This document shows, piece by piece, positions 9,058 to 16,763 of a DNA stretch of 64,000 nucleotides. A program made the translations under genes and the position numbers. Numbering within the stretch: the stretch's first letter is position 1; every line of letters starts with the position of its first letter. The DNA is taken from assembly GCF_017303295.1 (NCBI RefSeq), contig NZ_JAFKOK010000012.1, forward strand, positions 1-64,000, given 5' to 3'. Source of the DNA: Rhodobacter sp. NTK016B. GTDB taxonomy: Bacteria; Pseudomonadota; Alphaproteobacteria; Rhodobacterales; Rhodobacteraceae. Below the pieces are notes generated by a model, which worked only from the letters and a program-made list of their open reading frames with translations, was not told where the DNA came from and searched no databases.

Positions 9058-9174
9058 GTAAAGTCCTGTCGGTCGTGTGTCTTTGTGGCGGATACCTGGT
9101 TCAGATAGGGCCTGAACCGGGTCTGTGCTAGGGCGCGGGGCGCGCAGATGCGACCGGGGCCGCCTGCGGCGCGA

Positions 9175-10542
9175 TCACTTGATGCCGGGTTTGCCGTCGA
9201 ATTTCTTCTCGAGCGAGTTCCAGCATTCGAGATATTCGTCCTGCAGCGGCGCCTCGGTCGCGGCCCATTCCGTCAGGTGCTGCGGGAAGCGGGTCTCGAA
9301 CATGAAGGACATCGTGTTGTCCAGCAGATGCGGCTTCAGATCGGAATTCGACGCCCCTTCGAACGCGTCACGGTCGGGCCCGTGCGGCAACATGCAATTG
9401 TGCAGGCTCAGCCCGCCCGGCTGGAAGCCCTGCGGCTTCGCGTCGTACTGGCCATAGATATTGCCCATCAGCTCGGACATGATGTTCTTGTGATACCACG
9501 GCGGGCGGAAGGTGTTCTCGGCCACCATCCAGCGCTCGCGGAACAGCACGAAATCGATATTCGCAGTGCCTTCCTGACCCGACGGCGCGGTCAGCACAGT
9601 GAAGATCGACGGGTCCGGGTGGTCGAACAGGATCGCGCCGACTGGCGAATAGGTGCGCAGGTCGTATTTCACCGGGCAGTAATTGCCGTGCCACGCCACC
9701 ACATCGAGCGGCGAATGGTCGATGAAGGTCTCGTGGAACTGGCCGCACCACTTGATGACCACGCGGCTTTCGACCTCGCGATCCTCGAAAGCGGCGACGG
9801 GCGTCTTGAAATCGCGCGGGTTGGCAAGGCAGTTCGCGCCGATCGGACCCCGGTTGGGAAGGTCGAATTTCTGGCCGTAATTCTCGCACACGAAGCCGCG
9901 GCAGGGGCCTTCCAGAACTTCGACCCGGTATACGAGGCCGCGCGGCAGGATGGCGATTTCCTTGGGTTCAAGGTCGATGATCCCCATCTCGGTGCAGAAC
10001 CGCAGACGGCCTTCCTGCGGCACTACCAGCAGCTCGCTGTCGGCCGAATAGAAATACTCGTCCTCCATCGACGCGGTCACAAGGTACACATGCGTGGCCA
10101 TGCCGACCTGCGTGTTGACGTCGCCCGCCGTCGTGACGGTGCGCATGCCGGTGATCCACGAATAGCTCTCGCCCGCGCCCGGCATCGGCACCGGGTCCCA
10201 GCGATACTGGCCCAAGCTGATCACATCGGGCAGCACATGCGGCGCGGTTTTCCAGCCCGCGACCTCGATCTTCTTGAACCGCGCGGTGTGCTTGACCGAG
10301 GGGCGGATGCGGTAGCACCAGGTCCGCTCGTTCTGGCCGCGCGGCGCGGTGAAGGCGGTGCCGGAAAGCTGCTCGGCATACAGCCCGTAATTGCATTTCT
10401 GCGGGCTGTTCTGCCCCTGCGGCAGCGCGTCAGGCAGGGCCTCGGTTTCGAAATCGTTGCCGAAGCCCGGCATATAGCCCTCATGCGGACCGTTATGGGT
10501 CGTGGCACGGATCATGCCTTTCGGCAGGCTCTGGTCGGTCAT
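9175..10542 (-). CDS. hmgA: Homogentisate 1,2-dioxygenase
   Basis: 455 residues. Non-heme Fe(II) dioxygenase that opens homogentisate to maleylacetoacetate. The N terminus carries the family signature [20 protein letters not shown]. The iron ligands lie in [15 protein letters not shown] (His, Glu) and [18 protein letters not shown] (His). The start at 10542 follows CAGGAGTC. First gene of hmgA-fahA, divergent from a MarR-family regulator across 268 nt with a palindromic operator about 70 nt upstream of the start. Confidence 0.97.
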   Translation of the reverse strand: MTDQSLPKGMIRATTHNGPHEGYMPGFGNDFETEALPDALPQGQNSPQKCNYGLYAEQLSGTAFTAPRGQNERTWCYRIRPSVKHTARFKKIEVAGWKTAPHVLPDVISLGQYRWDPVPMPGAGESYSWITGMRTVTTAGDVNTQVGMATHVYLVTASMEDEYFYSADSELLVVPQEGRLRFCTEMGIIDLEPKEIAILPRGLVYRVEVLEGPCRGFVCENYGQKFDLPNRGPIGANCLANPRDFKTPVAAFEDREVESRVVIKWCGQFHETFIDHSPLDVVAWHGNYCPVKYDLRTYSPVGAILFDHPDPSIFTVLTAPSGQEGTANIDFVLFRERWMVAENTFRPPWYHKNIMSELMGNIYGQYDAKPQGFQPGGLSLHNCMLPHGPDRDAFEGASNSDLKPHLLDNTMSFMFETRFPQHLTEWAATEAPLQDEYLECWNSLEKKFDGKPGIK

Positions 10543-10613
10543 GGCTGACTCCTGTTAGCGGCGTTCGGCCCGCACCCCGAAGGGCGGGCCTGTGCAGGTC
10601 CTGCCCAAACATT

Positions 10614-10629
10614 TATTGCACATGCAACA
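10614..10629. promoter_or_regulatory. MarR-type operator between hmgA and its regulator
   Basis: Inverted repeat TATTGCA-CA-TGCAACA, 6 of 7 positions symmetric with a 2-nt spacer, in the hmgA/regulator intergenic region. A TTGCA-N2-TGCAA core of this size fits a winged-helix MarR dimer. Most likely the local regulator represses hmgA, and perhaps itself, from here. Inference from position and symmetry. Confidence 0.6.
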
Positions 10630-10810
10630 ATGTCAAGCCCCCGGTCAGGCATGTGGTCGGGCATGTGGTCGGGCGAGGGGGCGGGCGGTCGCGTGTGTTG
10701 CCGCCTTGCTGGATTGTCCGGCGTTGATAGGCCCCGCAGCCTGCGTCGCATTGATTTCGGCAGGCGAGTGTGATCCGCTTGCGCACCCTTTCCCCGCCAT
10801 ACCGGACCCG

Positions 10811-11248
10811 ATGACTGACGCCGACAGATTTGATCTCAACGACTTCCTTCCCTATCGGCTGAACGCCGCCGCCAGCCGGATCAGCCGGGCCTTTTCCGAG
10901 CGCTATCGCGAAGAATTCGGCATCTCGATCCCGGAATGGCGCGTGCTGGTGCATCTGCATCATGCCGGCGACGTCTCCGTCCGCGATATCGAGGCGCGGG
11001 TCGATATGGAGAAATCGAAAGTCAGCCGCGCCGCCTCGCGGCTGGAAACGGCGGGCTATATCACCAAGGGCGTGAACGATACCGACCGCCGCCTGCTGGT
11101 CCTCAGGCTGACCGACAAGGGCGAGGCGCTGGTCGCCCGCCTGCTGCCGGTGGCGATGGAATACCAAGACGAGATGCGCGCGCGCCTCGGTCCGCTGGCC
11201 GCGGGGCTCGAAGCCGGGTTGTCTGCGCTTCTGTCGGACGAGGCATGA
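10811..11248 (+). CDS. hmgR: MarR-family transcriptional regulator, probable homogentisate-pathway repressor
   Basis: 145 residues, usual size for MarR. The winged helix covers about residues 30-100, with the recognition region SVRDIEARVDMEKSKVSRAASRLETAGYI and the wing DTDRRLLVLRLTDKG. Divergent from hmgA, with the palindrome at 10614-10629 between them, so control of hmgA-fahA by a pathway intermediate is likely. The start at ATG 10811 (MTDADRFDL) is chosen over an upstream extension that lacks MarR similarity. The stop overlaps the lrgA start (ATGA), so it is the first gene of a regulator-lrgA-lrgB unit. Confidence 0.88.
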   Translation: MTDADRFDLNDFLPYRLNAAASRISRAFSERYREEFGISIPEWRVLVHLHHAGDVSVRDIEARVDMEKSKVSRAASRLETAGYITKGVNDTDRRLLVLRLTDKGEALVARLLPVAMEYQDEMRARLGPLAAGLEAGLSALLSDEA

Positions 11249-11604
11249 TCCGCGCGCTGGCGCTGATCCTGCTGTGCCAGCTCGCCGGCGAAACCGTCGC
11301 GCGCGGCCTGTCCCTGCCGGTGCCCGGCCCGGTTCTGGGTATGGTGCTGCTGCTGGGCCTGATGACAGCCTTTGAAACACTCGCGCAGCAGGTGAAACCC
11401 GTAGGCGAAGGGATCCTCGCGCATCTCTCGCTGCTCTTCGTTCCGGCCGGGGTGGGGGTCGTCGGCCATCTTGGCACGCTCGGCCCGCAGGCGCTGGGGC
11501 TGGGCGTGGCGATCCTCGTCTCGACCGCGCTGGCGATCGCGGCAGGGGCACTGGCCTTCACGCTGGTGGCGCGCTGGACCGGAGGGGTGGGCGAGGATGC
11601 GTGA
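11245..11604 (+). CDS. lrgA: CidA/LrgA family membrane protein
   Basis: 119 residues, four hydrophobic segments. The N-terminal region ALILLCQLAGETVARG and the motif LPVPGPVLGMVLLLGLM are typical of LrgA/CidA (holin-like) proteins. The family is linked to murein hydrolase control and, in several bacteria, to pyruvate or other organic acid transport. Translationally coupled to the upstream MarR gene by an ATGA overlap, and its 3' end overlaps lrgB by 8 nt. Pairing with lrgB supports the call. Confidence 0.88.
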   Translation: MIRALALILLCQLAGETVARGLSLPVPGPVLGMVLLLGLMTAFETLAQQVKPVGEGILAHLSLLFVPAGVGVVGHLGTLGPQALGLGVAILVSTALAIAAGALAFTLVARWTGGVGEDA

Positions 11605-12313
11605 CGTGGCCGATATCTGGTCCTACCTCGCCGAAGGGCCGCTATTGTGGCTCACGCTGACGCTCGTTGCCTACAGCCTTGCCGAGACCATCGCCCAGGC
11701 GGCGGGACGCCATCCGCTGGCCAACACGGTCCTGATCTCGGTGATTTTGCTCGGCCTGATGCTGTGGGCCACCGCGACGCCCTACGCCACCTATTTCGAG
11801 GGCGCGCAATTCGTGCATTTCCTGCTGGGCCCGGCGACCGTCTCGCTGGCGATCCCGCTCTATGCGCAGGGCGCGCGGCTCAGGCGCGCGGTGCTGCCGG
11901 TGCTTGCGGGCGTCGGCGTGGGCTCGCTCGTTGCGGTCACCTCGGCGCTTGCCATCGCCCGCGCGCTGGGCGTGGACATGCCGACACTGGCGGCGCTCGC
12001 CCCGAAAAGCACCACGGCGCCGGTCGCCATCGGCATCGCCCAGTCGCTGGGCGGCTCGCCCACGCTGGCGGCGGTGCTGGTGATCCTGACCGGCATCACC
12101 GGCGCGCTGATCGCCACGCCGCTGCTGAACGCGATGGGCCTGCGTGACTGGCGCGCGCGCGGCCTTGCGGTTGGCACCGCGGCACATGGCATCGGCACGG
12201 CGCGCGCGTTTCAGGTGCACCCTACGGCCGGCGCTTTCGCCGGGATCGGCATGGGCCTGAACGCGATCCTGACGGCGCTTCTGGCCCCGGCCGTGCTGCA
12301 TCTTTTCCAATAG
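11597..12313 (+). CDS. lrgB: LrgB family membrane protein
   Basis: 238 residues with about six or seven hydrophobic segments. The LrgB hallmark region TLAALAPKSTTAPVAIGIAQ is present, followed by LVILTGITGALIATPLLNAM and the AAHGIGTARAF motif. Partner of LrgA; the pair is thought to act together in the inner membrane. ATG 11597 overlaps the lrgA stop by 8 nt. A GC-rich hairpin follows the stop at 12335-12352. Linkage to an aromatic-pathway regulator is unusual and may be incidental. Confidence 0.9.
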   Translation: MRDVADIWSYLAEGPLLWLTLTLVAYSLAETIAQAAGRHPLANTVLISVILLGLMLWATATPYATYFEGAQFVHFLLGPATVSLAIPLYAQGARLRRAVLPVLAGVGVGSLVAVTSALAIARALGVDMPTLAALAPKSTTAPVAIGIAQSLGGSPTLAAVLVILTGITGALIATPLLNAMGLRDWRARGLAVGTAAHGIGTARAFQVHPTAGAFAGIGMGLNAILTALLAPAVLHLFQ

Positions 12314-12334
12314 GTCCCGCGCAGGCGGAGAGCG

Positions 12335-12352
12335 CCGGGGGCCAGCCCCCGG
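12335..12352 (+). terminator. Hairpin downstream of lrgB
   Basis: 8-bp perfect stem CCGGGGGC/GCCCCCGG with a 2-nt loop, 22 nt after the lrgB stop. No T-tract, so it could be a 3'-end stabiliser or Rho-assisted terminator. Confidence 0.5.
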
Positions 12353-12385
12353 ACCCCCGGGATATTTATCGAACAAAGATGCGCG
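12353..12385. repeat. GGATATTT-type Rhodobacterales intergenic element, copy 1
   Basis: The stretch containing CCCCCGGGATATTTATCGAA followed by CAAAGATG matches a second copy at 43526-43558 (CCCCGAGGATATTTTCCGGA then TTAAAGATG). Both sit between same-strand genes and next to GC-rich hairpins. Function unknown. Confidence 0.5.
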
Positions 12386-12447
12386 GATTTTGGCCGCGGG
12401 CATCTCTAATCCGAAAGTATCCTGGGGGTGGATGGGCGCAGCCCAGA

Positions 12448-12466
12448 GGGGGCAAAGCCCCCCTTC
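12448..12466 (+). terminator. Hairpin GGGGGC-AAA-GCCCCC followed by pyrimidine tract
   Basis: 6-bp perfect G/C stem (12448-12453 with 12457-12462) and CTTCC downstream, upstream of the methionine sulfoxide reductase gene. It ends the repeat-rich 198-nt gap after lrgB. Confidence 0.4.
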
Positions 12467-12511
12467 CTTCCGTCGTTCCAGCGTGGCACATCTTCGGCAA
12501 AGGAGGCGCCG

Positions 12512-12979
12512 ATGCCCGATTACCCATCCCTTGCCGCGACGATCCGTGCGCTGACGCAGGGCGAGACCGATCAGGTCGCGCTGATGGCGACGTTGGCCTG
12601 CGAGGTGCATCATTTTGATGATCGCTTCGACTGGACCGGGTTCTACCGCGTGACCGAGCCCGGGTTGCTGAAGATCGGCCCCTATCAGGGCGGACATGGC
12701 TGTCTGGTGATTCCGTTCGACAGGGGGGTCTGCGGGGCTGCGGCGCGCACGGGCGAGGTTCAGCTCGTTCCCGATGTCGAGGCGTTTCCCGGCCATATCG
12801 CCTGCGCGTCTTCGACGCGCTCCGAACTGGTCCTGCCAGTTTTCGACCGGGCGGGGGCGGTGATCGGCGTGTTCGATATCGACAGCGACCGGCCCGATGC
12901 CTTCACCCCTGAGGATGCGCGCGAACTGGCGGCGATTCTTCAGGAAACCTTTGCCAAAGAAACCGTTGCCGGAGGCTGA
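12512..12979 (+). CDS. msrC: Free methionine-(R)-sulfoxide reductase (GAF-domain fRMsr)
   Basis: 155 residues, a single GAF domain. The three family cysteines are visible in GGHGCLVIPFDRGVCGAAAR and FPGHIACASSTRSELVLPV, the latter being the fRMsr signature. Reduces free L-methionine-(R)-sulfoxide in the cytoplasm using thioredoxin. The start at ATG 12512 (MPDYPSLAA) follows a strong AAAGGAGG site. The stop lies 1 nt before the start of the saccharopine dehydrogenase gene, so the two form an operon. Confidence 0.92.
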   Translation: MPDYPSLAATIRALTQGETDQVALMATLACEVHHFDDRFDWTGFYRVTEPGLLKIGPYQGGHGCLVIPFDRGVCGAAARTGEVQLVPDVEAFPGHIACASSTRSELVLPVFDRAGAVIGVFDIDSDRPDAFTPEDARELAAILQETFAKETVAGG

Positions 12980-12980
12980 C

Positions 12981-14021
12981 ATGGTTCATCTGTGGGTCCG
13001 GGCCGAGCAGCGGCCCAACGAAGAGCGCGTGGGTCTAACGCCCGAAGGGGCGGCCGCATTGATTGCCAAGGGCTTTCGCATCACCGTCGAGGAAAGCCCG
13101 GCCCGTGCCCTGCCGTTGCAGCCCTATCTGGAGGCCGGTTGCGGGATGGCTCCCTTCGCCAGTTGGCCACAGGCGCCGGCCGATGCGATCATTTTCGGGC
13201 TCAAGGAACTGCCCGCCAATGGCACGCCGCTGATGCACCGGCATATCTTGTTCGGCCATGCCTATAAGGGGCAGCCCGATGGTCCCGCTTTGCTGGCGCG
13301 GTTCCGCGCCGGGGGCGGCGTGCTTTACGACCTCGAATCGCTGGTGGACGAAAGTGGCCGCCGTGTCGCCGCTTTCGGCTACTGGGCCGGGTTCGCCGGT
13401 GCGGGGGTCACGGTCAAGGCCTGGGCAGCACAGCAGGCGGGCGGGATCTGCCCGCCGGTCGCGCGCTACCGCGATCAGCAGGCGATGGTGGCCGAACTGG
13501 CACAGGCTCTGGACGGGCGGCAGCCGCGCGCCCTGATCATCGGCGCTTTGGGGCGTGTCGGTCGCGGGGCGGCCGATCTGCTCGGGGCGCTGGGTCTGTC
13601 GGTAACCTGCTGGGACATGGCCGAGACGGCGTCGGGCGGGCCGTTCCCCGAGATCCTTGAGCATGATCTGTTCTTCAACTGCATTCTGGCCCGGCCCGGC
13701 TGCCCGGTCTTCGTGCCGCATACCGCGCTGGCCGCGCCGCGCAAGCTGACCGCAATCGGCGATATCGCCTGCGATCCGGGCAGCGCGTATAATCCGGTGC
13801 CGGTCTATGACCGCGCCACCGATTGGGAGGCGCCGGTGATCCGCGTGCAGGACGCGCCGCCGCTCGATGTGATGGCGATCGACAACCTGCCTTCGCTTCT
13901 GCCCGTCGAGGCGTCCGAGGATTTCGCCGCCCAGTTGTTGCCGTATCTGATGGCGCTGGATACGCCCGAGGCCGGGGTCTGGGGCCGCGCGAAGGCCGAA
14001 TTCGAGCGTTTCACAGGTTAA
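12981..14021 (+). CDS. Saccharopine dehydrogenase (NAD+, L-lysine-forming) family protein
   Basis: 346 residues, related to yeast LYS1 and alanine dehydrogenase/transhydrogenase N domains. Begins VHLWVRAEQRPNEERVGLTP, the substrate-binding signature of this branch, with AIIFGLKELP and HILFGHAYKGQ following. The NAD-binding region is LIIGALGRVGRGAADLLGALG. In this family it interconverts saccharopine with lysine and 2-oxoglutarate, here most likely part of lysine metabolism. RBS GGAGG in the end of the upstream gene. An intrinsic terminator follows at 14073. Confidence 0.88.
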   Translation: MVHLWVRAEQRPNEERVGLTPEGAAALIAKGFRITVEESPARALPLQPYLEAGCGMAPFASWPQAPADAIIFGLKELPANGTPLMHRHILFGHAYKGQPDGPALLARFRAGGGVLYDLESLVDESGRRVAAFGYWAGFAGAGVTVKAWAAQQAGGICPPVARYRDQQAMVAELAQALDGRQPRALIIGALGRVGRGAADLLGALGLSVTCWDMAETASGGPFPEILEHDLFFNCILARPGCPVFVPHTALAAPRKLTAIGDIACDPGSAYNPVPVYDRATDWEAPVIRVQDAPPLDVMAIDNLPSLLPVEASEDFAAQLLPYLMALDTPEAGVWGRAKAEFERFTG

Positions 14022-14072
14022 AAAGGTCCGGTCGGGGGTTTTCGAATCTGTGCTTTACGGGCATAGAAAACG

Positions 14073-14097
14073 GCCCGGCAGACGTGCCGGGCGTTTT
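14073..14097 (+). terminator. Rho-independent terminator after saccharopine dehydrogenase gene
   Basis: 8-bp perfect stem GCCCGGCA/TGCCGGGC with GACG loop followed by GTTTTC; GAAAAC precedes it, so it may act on both strands. It separates the dehydrogenase unit from the MATE gene that begins 14 nt later. Confidence 0.8.
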
Positions 14098-14110
14098 CAT
14101 TGGTGAGCCG

Positions 14111-15526
14111 ATGTCTGCCCCTCCTGAATTGCCGGAGACCGCTCCGATGACGCCGCCGCCCGGTGGCGCGACCCTGCCCCCGACGCCTGTACGTACCGGG
14201 TTCCGGACCAATGCGCGGGCCGTGCTGGTGCTGGGCCTGCCTTTGGTCGGCAGCCACGTGGCGCAGTTCGCGCTGCATGTGACGGACACGATCATGCTGG
14301 GCTGGTACGGCGTTACCGACCTTGCGGCGGGGGCGCTGGGGGCCACGGTGTTCTTCGTGCTGTTCACGCTGGGGATCGGGTTCTCGCAGGCGGTGATGCC
14401 GATGGTGGCGACCTCGGCCGCGTCGGGCGAGGATACCGAAGTGCGGCGCGTGACGCGGATGGGGATGTGGCTGTCGCTGATCTATTTCGTGATCGTGCTG
14501 CCGTTCTTCCTGTTCTCGGCGCCGTTGCTGAACCTGCTGGGGCAGGATCCCGACGTCGCACGTCTGGGCGGCGGCTATCTGGCTATCGTCGGCTGGGGAT
14601 TGGCACCGGCGCTGCTGGCGATGGTGCTCAAGAGCTACCTCGCCGCGCTTGAGCGCACGCAAGTGGTTCTGTGGGCGACGCTTCTGGGGGTGGCGGTCAA
14701 TATCGGCGTCAACTGGGTGCTGATCTTCGGCAATCTGGGCTTCCCCGAGATGGGCGCGCGGGGCGCCGCGACGGCCTCGGTACTGGTGCAGCTGGTGACG
14801 CTGGGGGCGCTTCTGGCCTATGCGCTGTGGCTGCCGGCGCTGCGTCACTATCAGCTTCTGGTGCGCTTCTGGCGGCCCGACTGGGCGGCTTTGCGGCAGG
14901 TCAACGCGCTGGGGCTGCCCATCGGGCTGGCGCTTCTGGCCGAGACCGGGCTTTTCGCGGCCTCGGCGGTGATGATGGGATGGCTGGGCAAGGAGACGTT
15001 GGCCGCGCATTCCATCGCGCTCGAGATCACGGCGATGTTCTTCATGGTCCATCTGGGTCTGTCGAACGCGGCGACCGTGCTGGTGGGCCGCGCGCGCGGA
15101 CAGCGCAATCCCGAGGCTTTGCGCGCCGCCGCGACTGCGTCGGTGATCATCTCGCTGATTTTTGCGGTGGCGACGATGGGCGTGTATCTGATCTTCTCCG
15201 AACAGATGGTCGGTCTGTTCCTGAAACCCGACGATCCGGCGCGCGTCGTCATCGTGCCTCTGGGCGCCACGCTGCTGTCGGTGGCCGCTTTGTTCCAGCT
15301 GGCGGATGGCGGGCAGGTGATGGCGATGGGGCTCTTGCGGGGGATGCAGGATACCCGCCAGCCGATGGTGATCGCCGCTGTGTCCTACTGGCTGATCGGG
15401 CTGCCCGCGGGCTATGCGCTGGGCTTCATCGTCGGCTGGGAGGGCATCGGTGTCTGGTTGGGTCTGGTCGCCGGGCTGACCTGCGCCGCGATCGCGCTGC
15501 ATGTGCGGTTCTGGCGGTCGATCTGA
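14111..15526 (+). CDS. MATE family efflux transporter
   Basis: 471 residues with about twelve hydrophobic segments, in two MatE halves. Family features near the first helices: LGLPLVGSHVAQFALHVTDT and IMLGWYGVTDLAAGALGAT. Probably exports drugs or cationic compounds using Na+ or H+. Residues 1-30 form a Pro-rich cytoplasmic leader. The start ATG 14111 (MSAPPELPET) lies just after a terminator, so the gene has its own promoter or depends on read-through. Its last 115 nt overlap the converging glycosyltransferase gene. Confidence 0.9.
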   Translation: MSAPPELPETAPMTPPPGGATLPPTPVRTGFRTNARAVLVLGLPLVGSHVAQFALHVTDTIMLGWYGVTDLAAGALGATVFFVLFTLGIGFSQAVMPMVATSAASGEDTEVRRVTRMGMWLSLIYFVIVLPFFLFSAPLLNLLGQDPDVARLGGGYLAIVGWGLAPALLAMVLKSYLAALERTQVVLWATLLGVAVNIGVNWVLIFGNLGFPEMGARGAATASVLVQLVTLGALLAYALWLPALRHYQLLVRFWRPDWAALRQVNALGLPIGLALLAETGLFAASAVMMGWLGKETLAAHSIALEITAMFFMVHLGLSNAATVLVGRARGQRNPEALRAAATASVIISLIFAVATMGVYLIFSEQMVGLFLKPDDPARVVIVPLGATLLSVAALFQLADGGQVMAMGLLRGMQDTRQPMVIAAVSYWLIGLPAGYALGFIVGWEGIGVWLGLVAGLTCAAIALHVRFWRSI

Positions 15527-16188
15527 GCGCATAGCCAGCGGATCTGCGACACCAGCTCGCCGGGGGGCTGACAGCGCAGGATGTCGCGGATCATGCCCGC
15601 ATCCGAGACGAGGCCGCGCCAGAGGCCTTGTTTCTGCGCCTTCCACGGGCTTGAGACGCCGCGCCAGCCGACCACGGCGACGCGCGCGTCGCGGGACTTC
15701 AGCGCGCGGTTAAGGAAGACTTCGAAGCCGAAGGCGGGCAAGCCGGACAGATGCGGGGCGACCTCTTTGAGCAGCGCCACGGGCAGCACCCGCTCGCCCG
15801 AGATGTAATCGACCCCAAGCGCCTGCCACAGTCCCGGCGCGTTGCCGCGCAGCGACAGCGTGGCCTGCGCCTGACCGACCAGAACGGGCGCGGCAAGGCG
15901 GGTGATGTCCTGCGCGGTCAGCCCCACCAGATCGGCATCGAGCAGCATGACGTGCTCGCCCCTCAGTGCGGCGATGCCTGCGGCCAGTGCCGCCGTCTTG
16001 CCGCCATTGACGGGCAGCGCCAGCACCTCGGCCCCCATGGCGCGCGCGATCCGGGCGGTGCCGTCGGTCGAGCCGTCATCGACCACAAGGACGCGGTCCA
16101 GCATCGGATGGCCCAACGCCGCGCGCAGAACGGCGGGCAGGCGCTCCGCCTCGTTCCAGGCGGGGATGAGGCAGGTCAGGCGGCTCAT
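15412..16188 (-). CDS. Glycosyltransferase family 2
   Basis: 258 residues. GT-A fold features: LTCLIPAWNEAERLPAVLRA (N-terminal nucleotide-binding strand), LVVDDGSTDGTARIARAMGA, and DADLVGL as the metal-binding DXD. Transfers a sugar from a nucleotide-sugar to an unknown acceptor. The start at 16188 overlaps the DedA stop (ATGA). The reading frame runs 115 nt into the antisense of the MATE gene, giving a low-complexity tail (PATRPNQTPMPSQPTMKPSA) that is probably not part of the fold. Last gene of a four-gene minus-strand unit with GT21 and a metallophosphoesterase. Confidence 0.82.
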   Translation of the reverse strand: MSRLTCLIPAWNEAERLPAVLRAALGHPMLDRVLVVDDGSTDGTARIARAMGAEVLALPVNGGKTAALAAGIAALRGEHVMLLDADLVGLTAQDITRLAAPVLVGQAQATLSLRGNAPGLWQALGVDYISGERVLPVALLKEVAPHLSGLPAFGFEVFLNRALKSRDARVAVVGWRGVSSPWKAQKQGLWRGLVSDAGMIRDILRCQPPGELVSQIRWLCAQIDRQNRTCSAIAAQVSPATRPNQTPMPSQPTMKPSA

Positions 16189-16763
16189 ACACGCTGCATC
16201 CGCTTGCGATGCACCCAGACGGCCAAGCCAAGCACGGCGGCGAGGGCCACGACCACCACGGCGCGGTCGAGCCAGACTTCGGCGCGCTGCCAGCGGTCGC
16301 CCAGCCACCAGCCAAGCGCGACCAGCGCGCCGCTTTTGATCGCAGTGGCGCCCAGATTGACCACCACGAATTTCGCGAACGGATAGCGCATTGCCCCCGC
16401 CGCCATCAGCACCGCGAACCCGGCGCCATGGGTCAGCTTGCCCAGAACCAGCAGCCTTACGCCGTGATCGGTCAATTCGTGGCGCAGGCGGCGTTGCAGC
16501 GCCGAATCGGGGTTCAGGACGCGCGCGCGCAGCCGTTCGGGCAGCAACCCTCCGCCACGCATACCGACCCAGTACAGCACCATGTCGCCGAACAGATCGG
16601 CAGCGATGACGATGGCCAGCACCGACCAGACATTGAACAGGCCCGCGCCGCTCAGCGATCCGCCGAGAACCGACATGATCGGCCCCTCGATCACCGCGAG
16701 CGGGGCCAGCAACAGCAGGCCGTGGTCCTGCACGAGGGTTAGGATCTCAGGATTGGTCATCAT
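16185..16763 (-). CDS. DedA/SNARE-associated family membrane protein
   Basis: 192 residues, about five hydrophobic segments. The DedA pattern is visible: a re-entrant-like APLAVIEGPIMSVLGGSLSG, ADLFGDMVLYWVGMRGG, and LVLGKLTHGAGFAVLMAAGA. DedA proteins are linked to lipid-carrier and phospholipid flipping across the inner membrane. Overlaps both neighbours by 4 nt (GT21 stop and GT2 start), so it is embedded in the glycolipid-like operon, where it could move a lipid-linked intermediate. Start 16763 or the next ATG at 16760. Confidence 0.78.
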   Translation of the reverse strand: MMTNPEILTLVQDHGLLLLAPLAVIEGPIMSVLGGSLSGAGLFNVWSVLAIVIAADLFGDMVLYWVGMRGGGLLPERLRARVLNPDSALQRRLRHELTDHGVRLLVLGKLTHGAGFAVLMAAGAMRYPFAKFVVVNLGATAIKSGALVALGWWLGDRWQRAEVWLDRAVVVVALAAVLGLAVWVHRKRMQRV

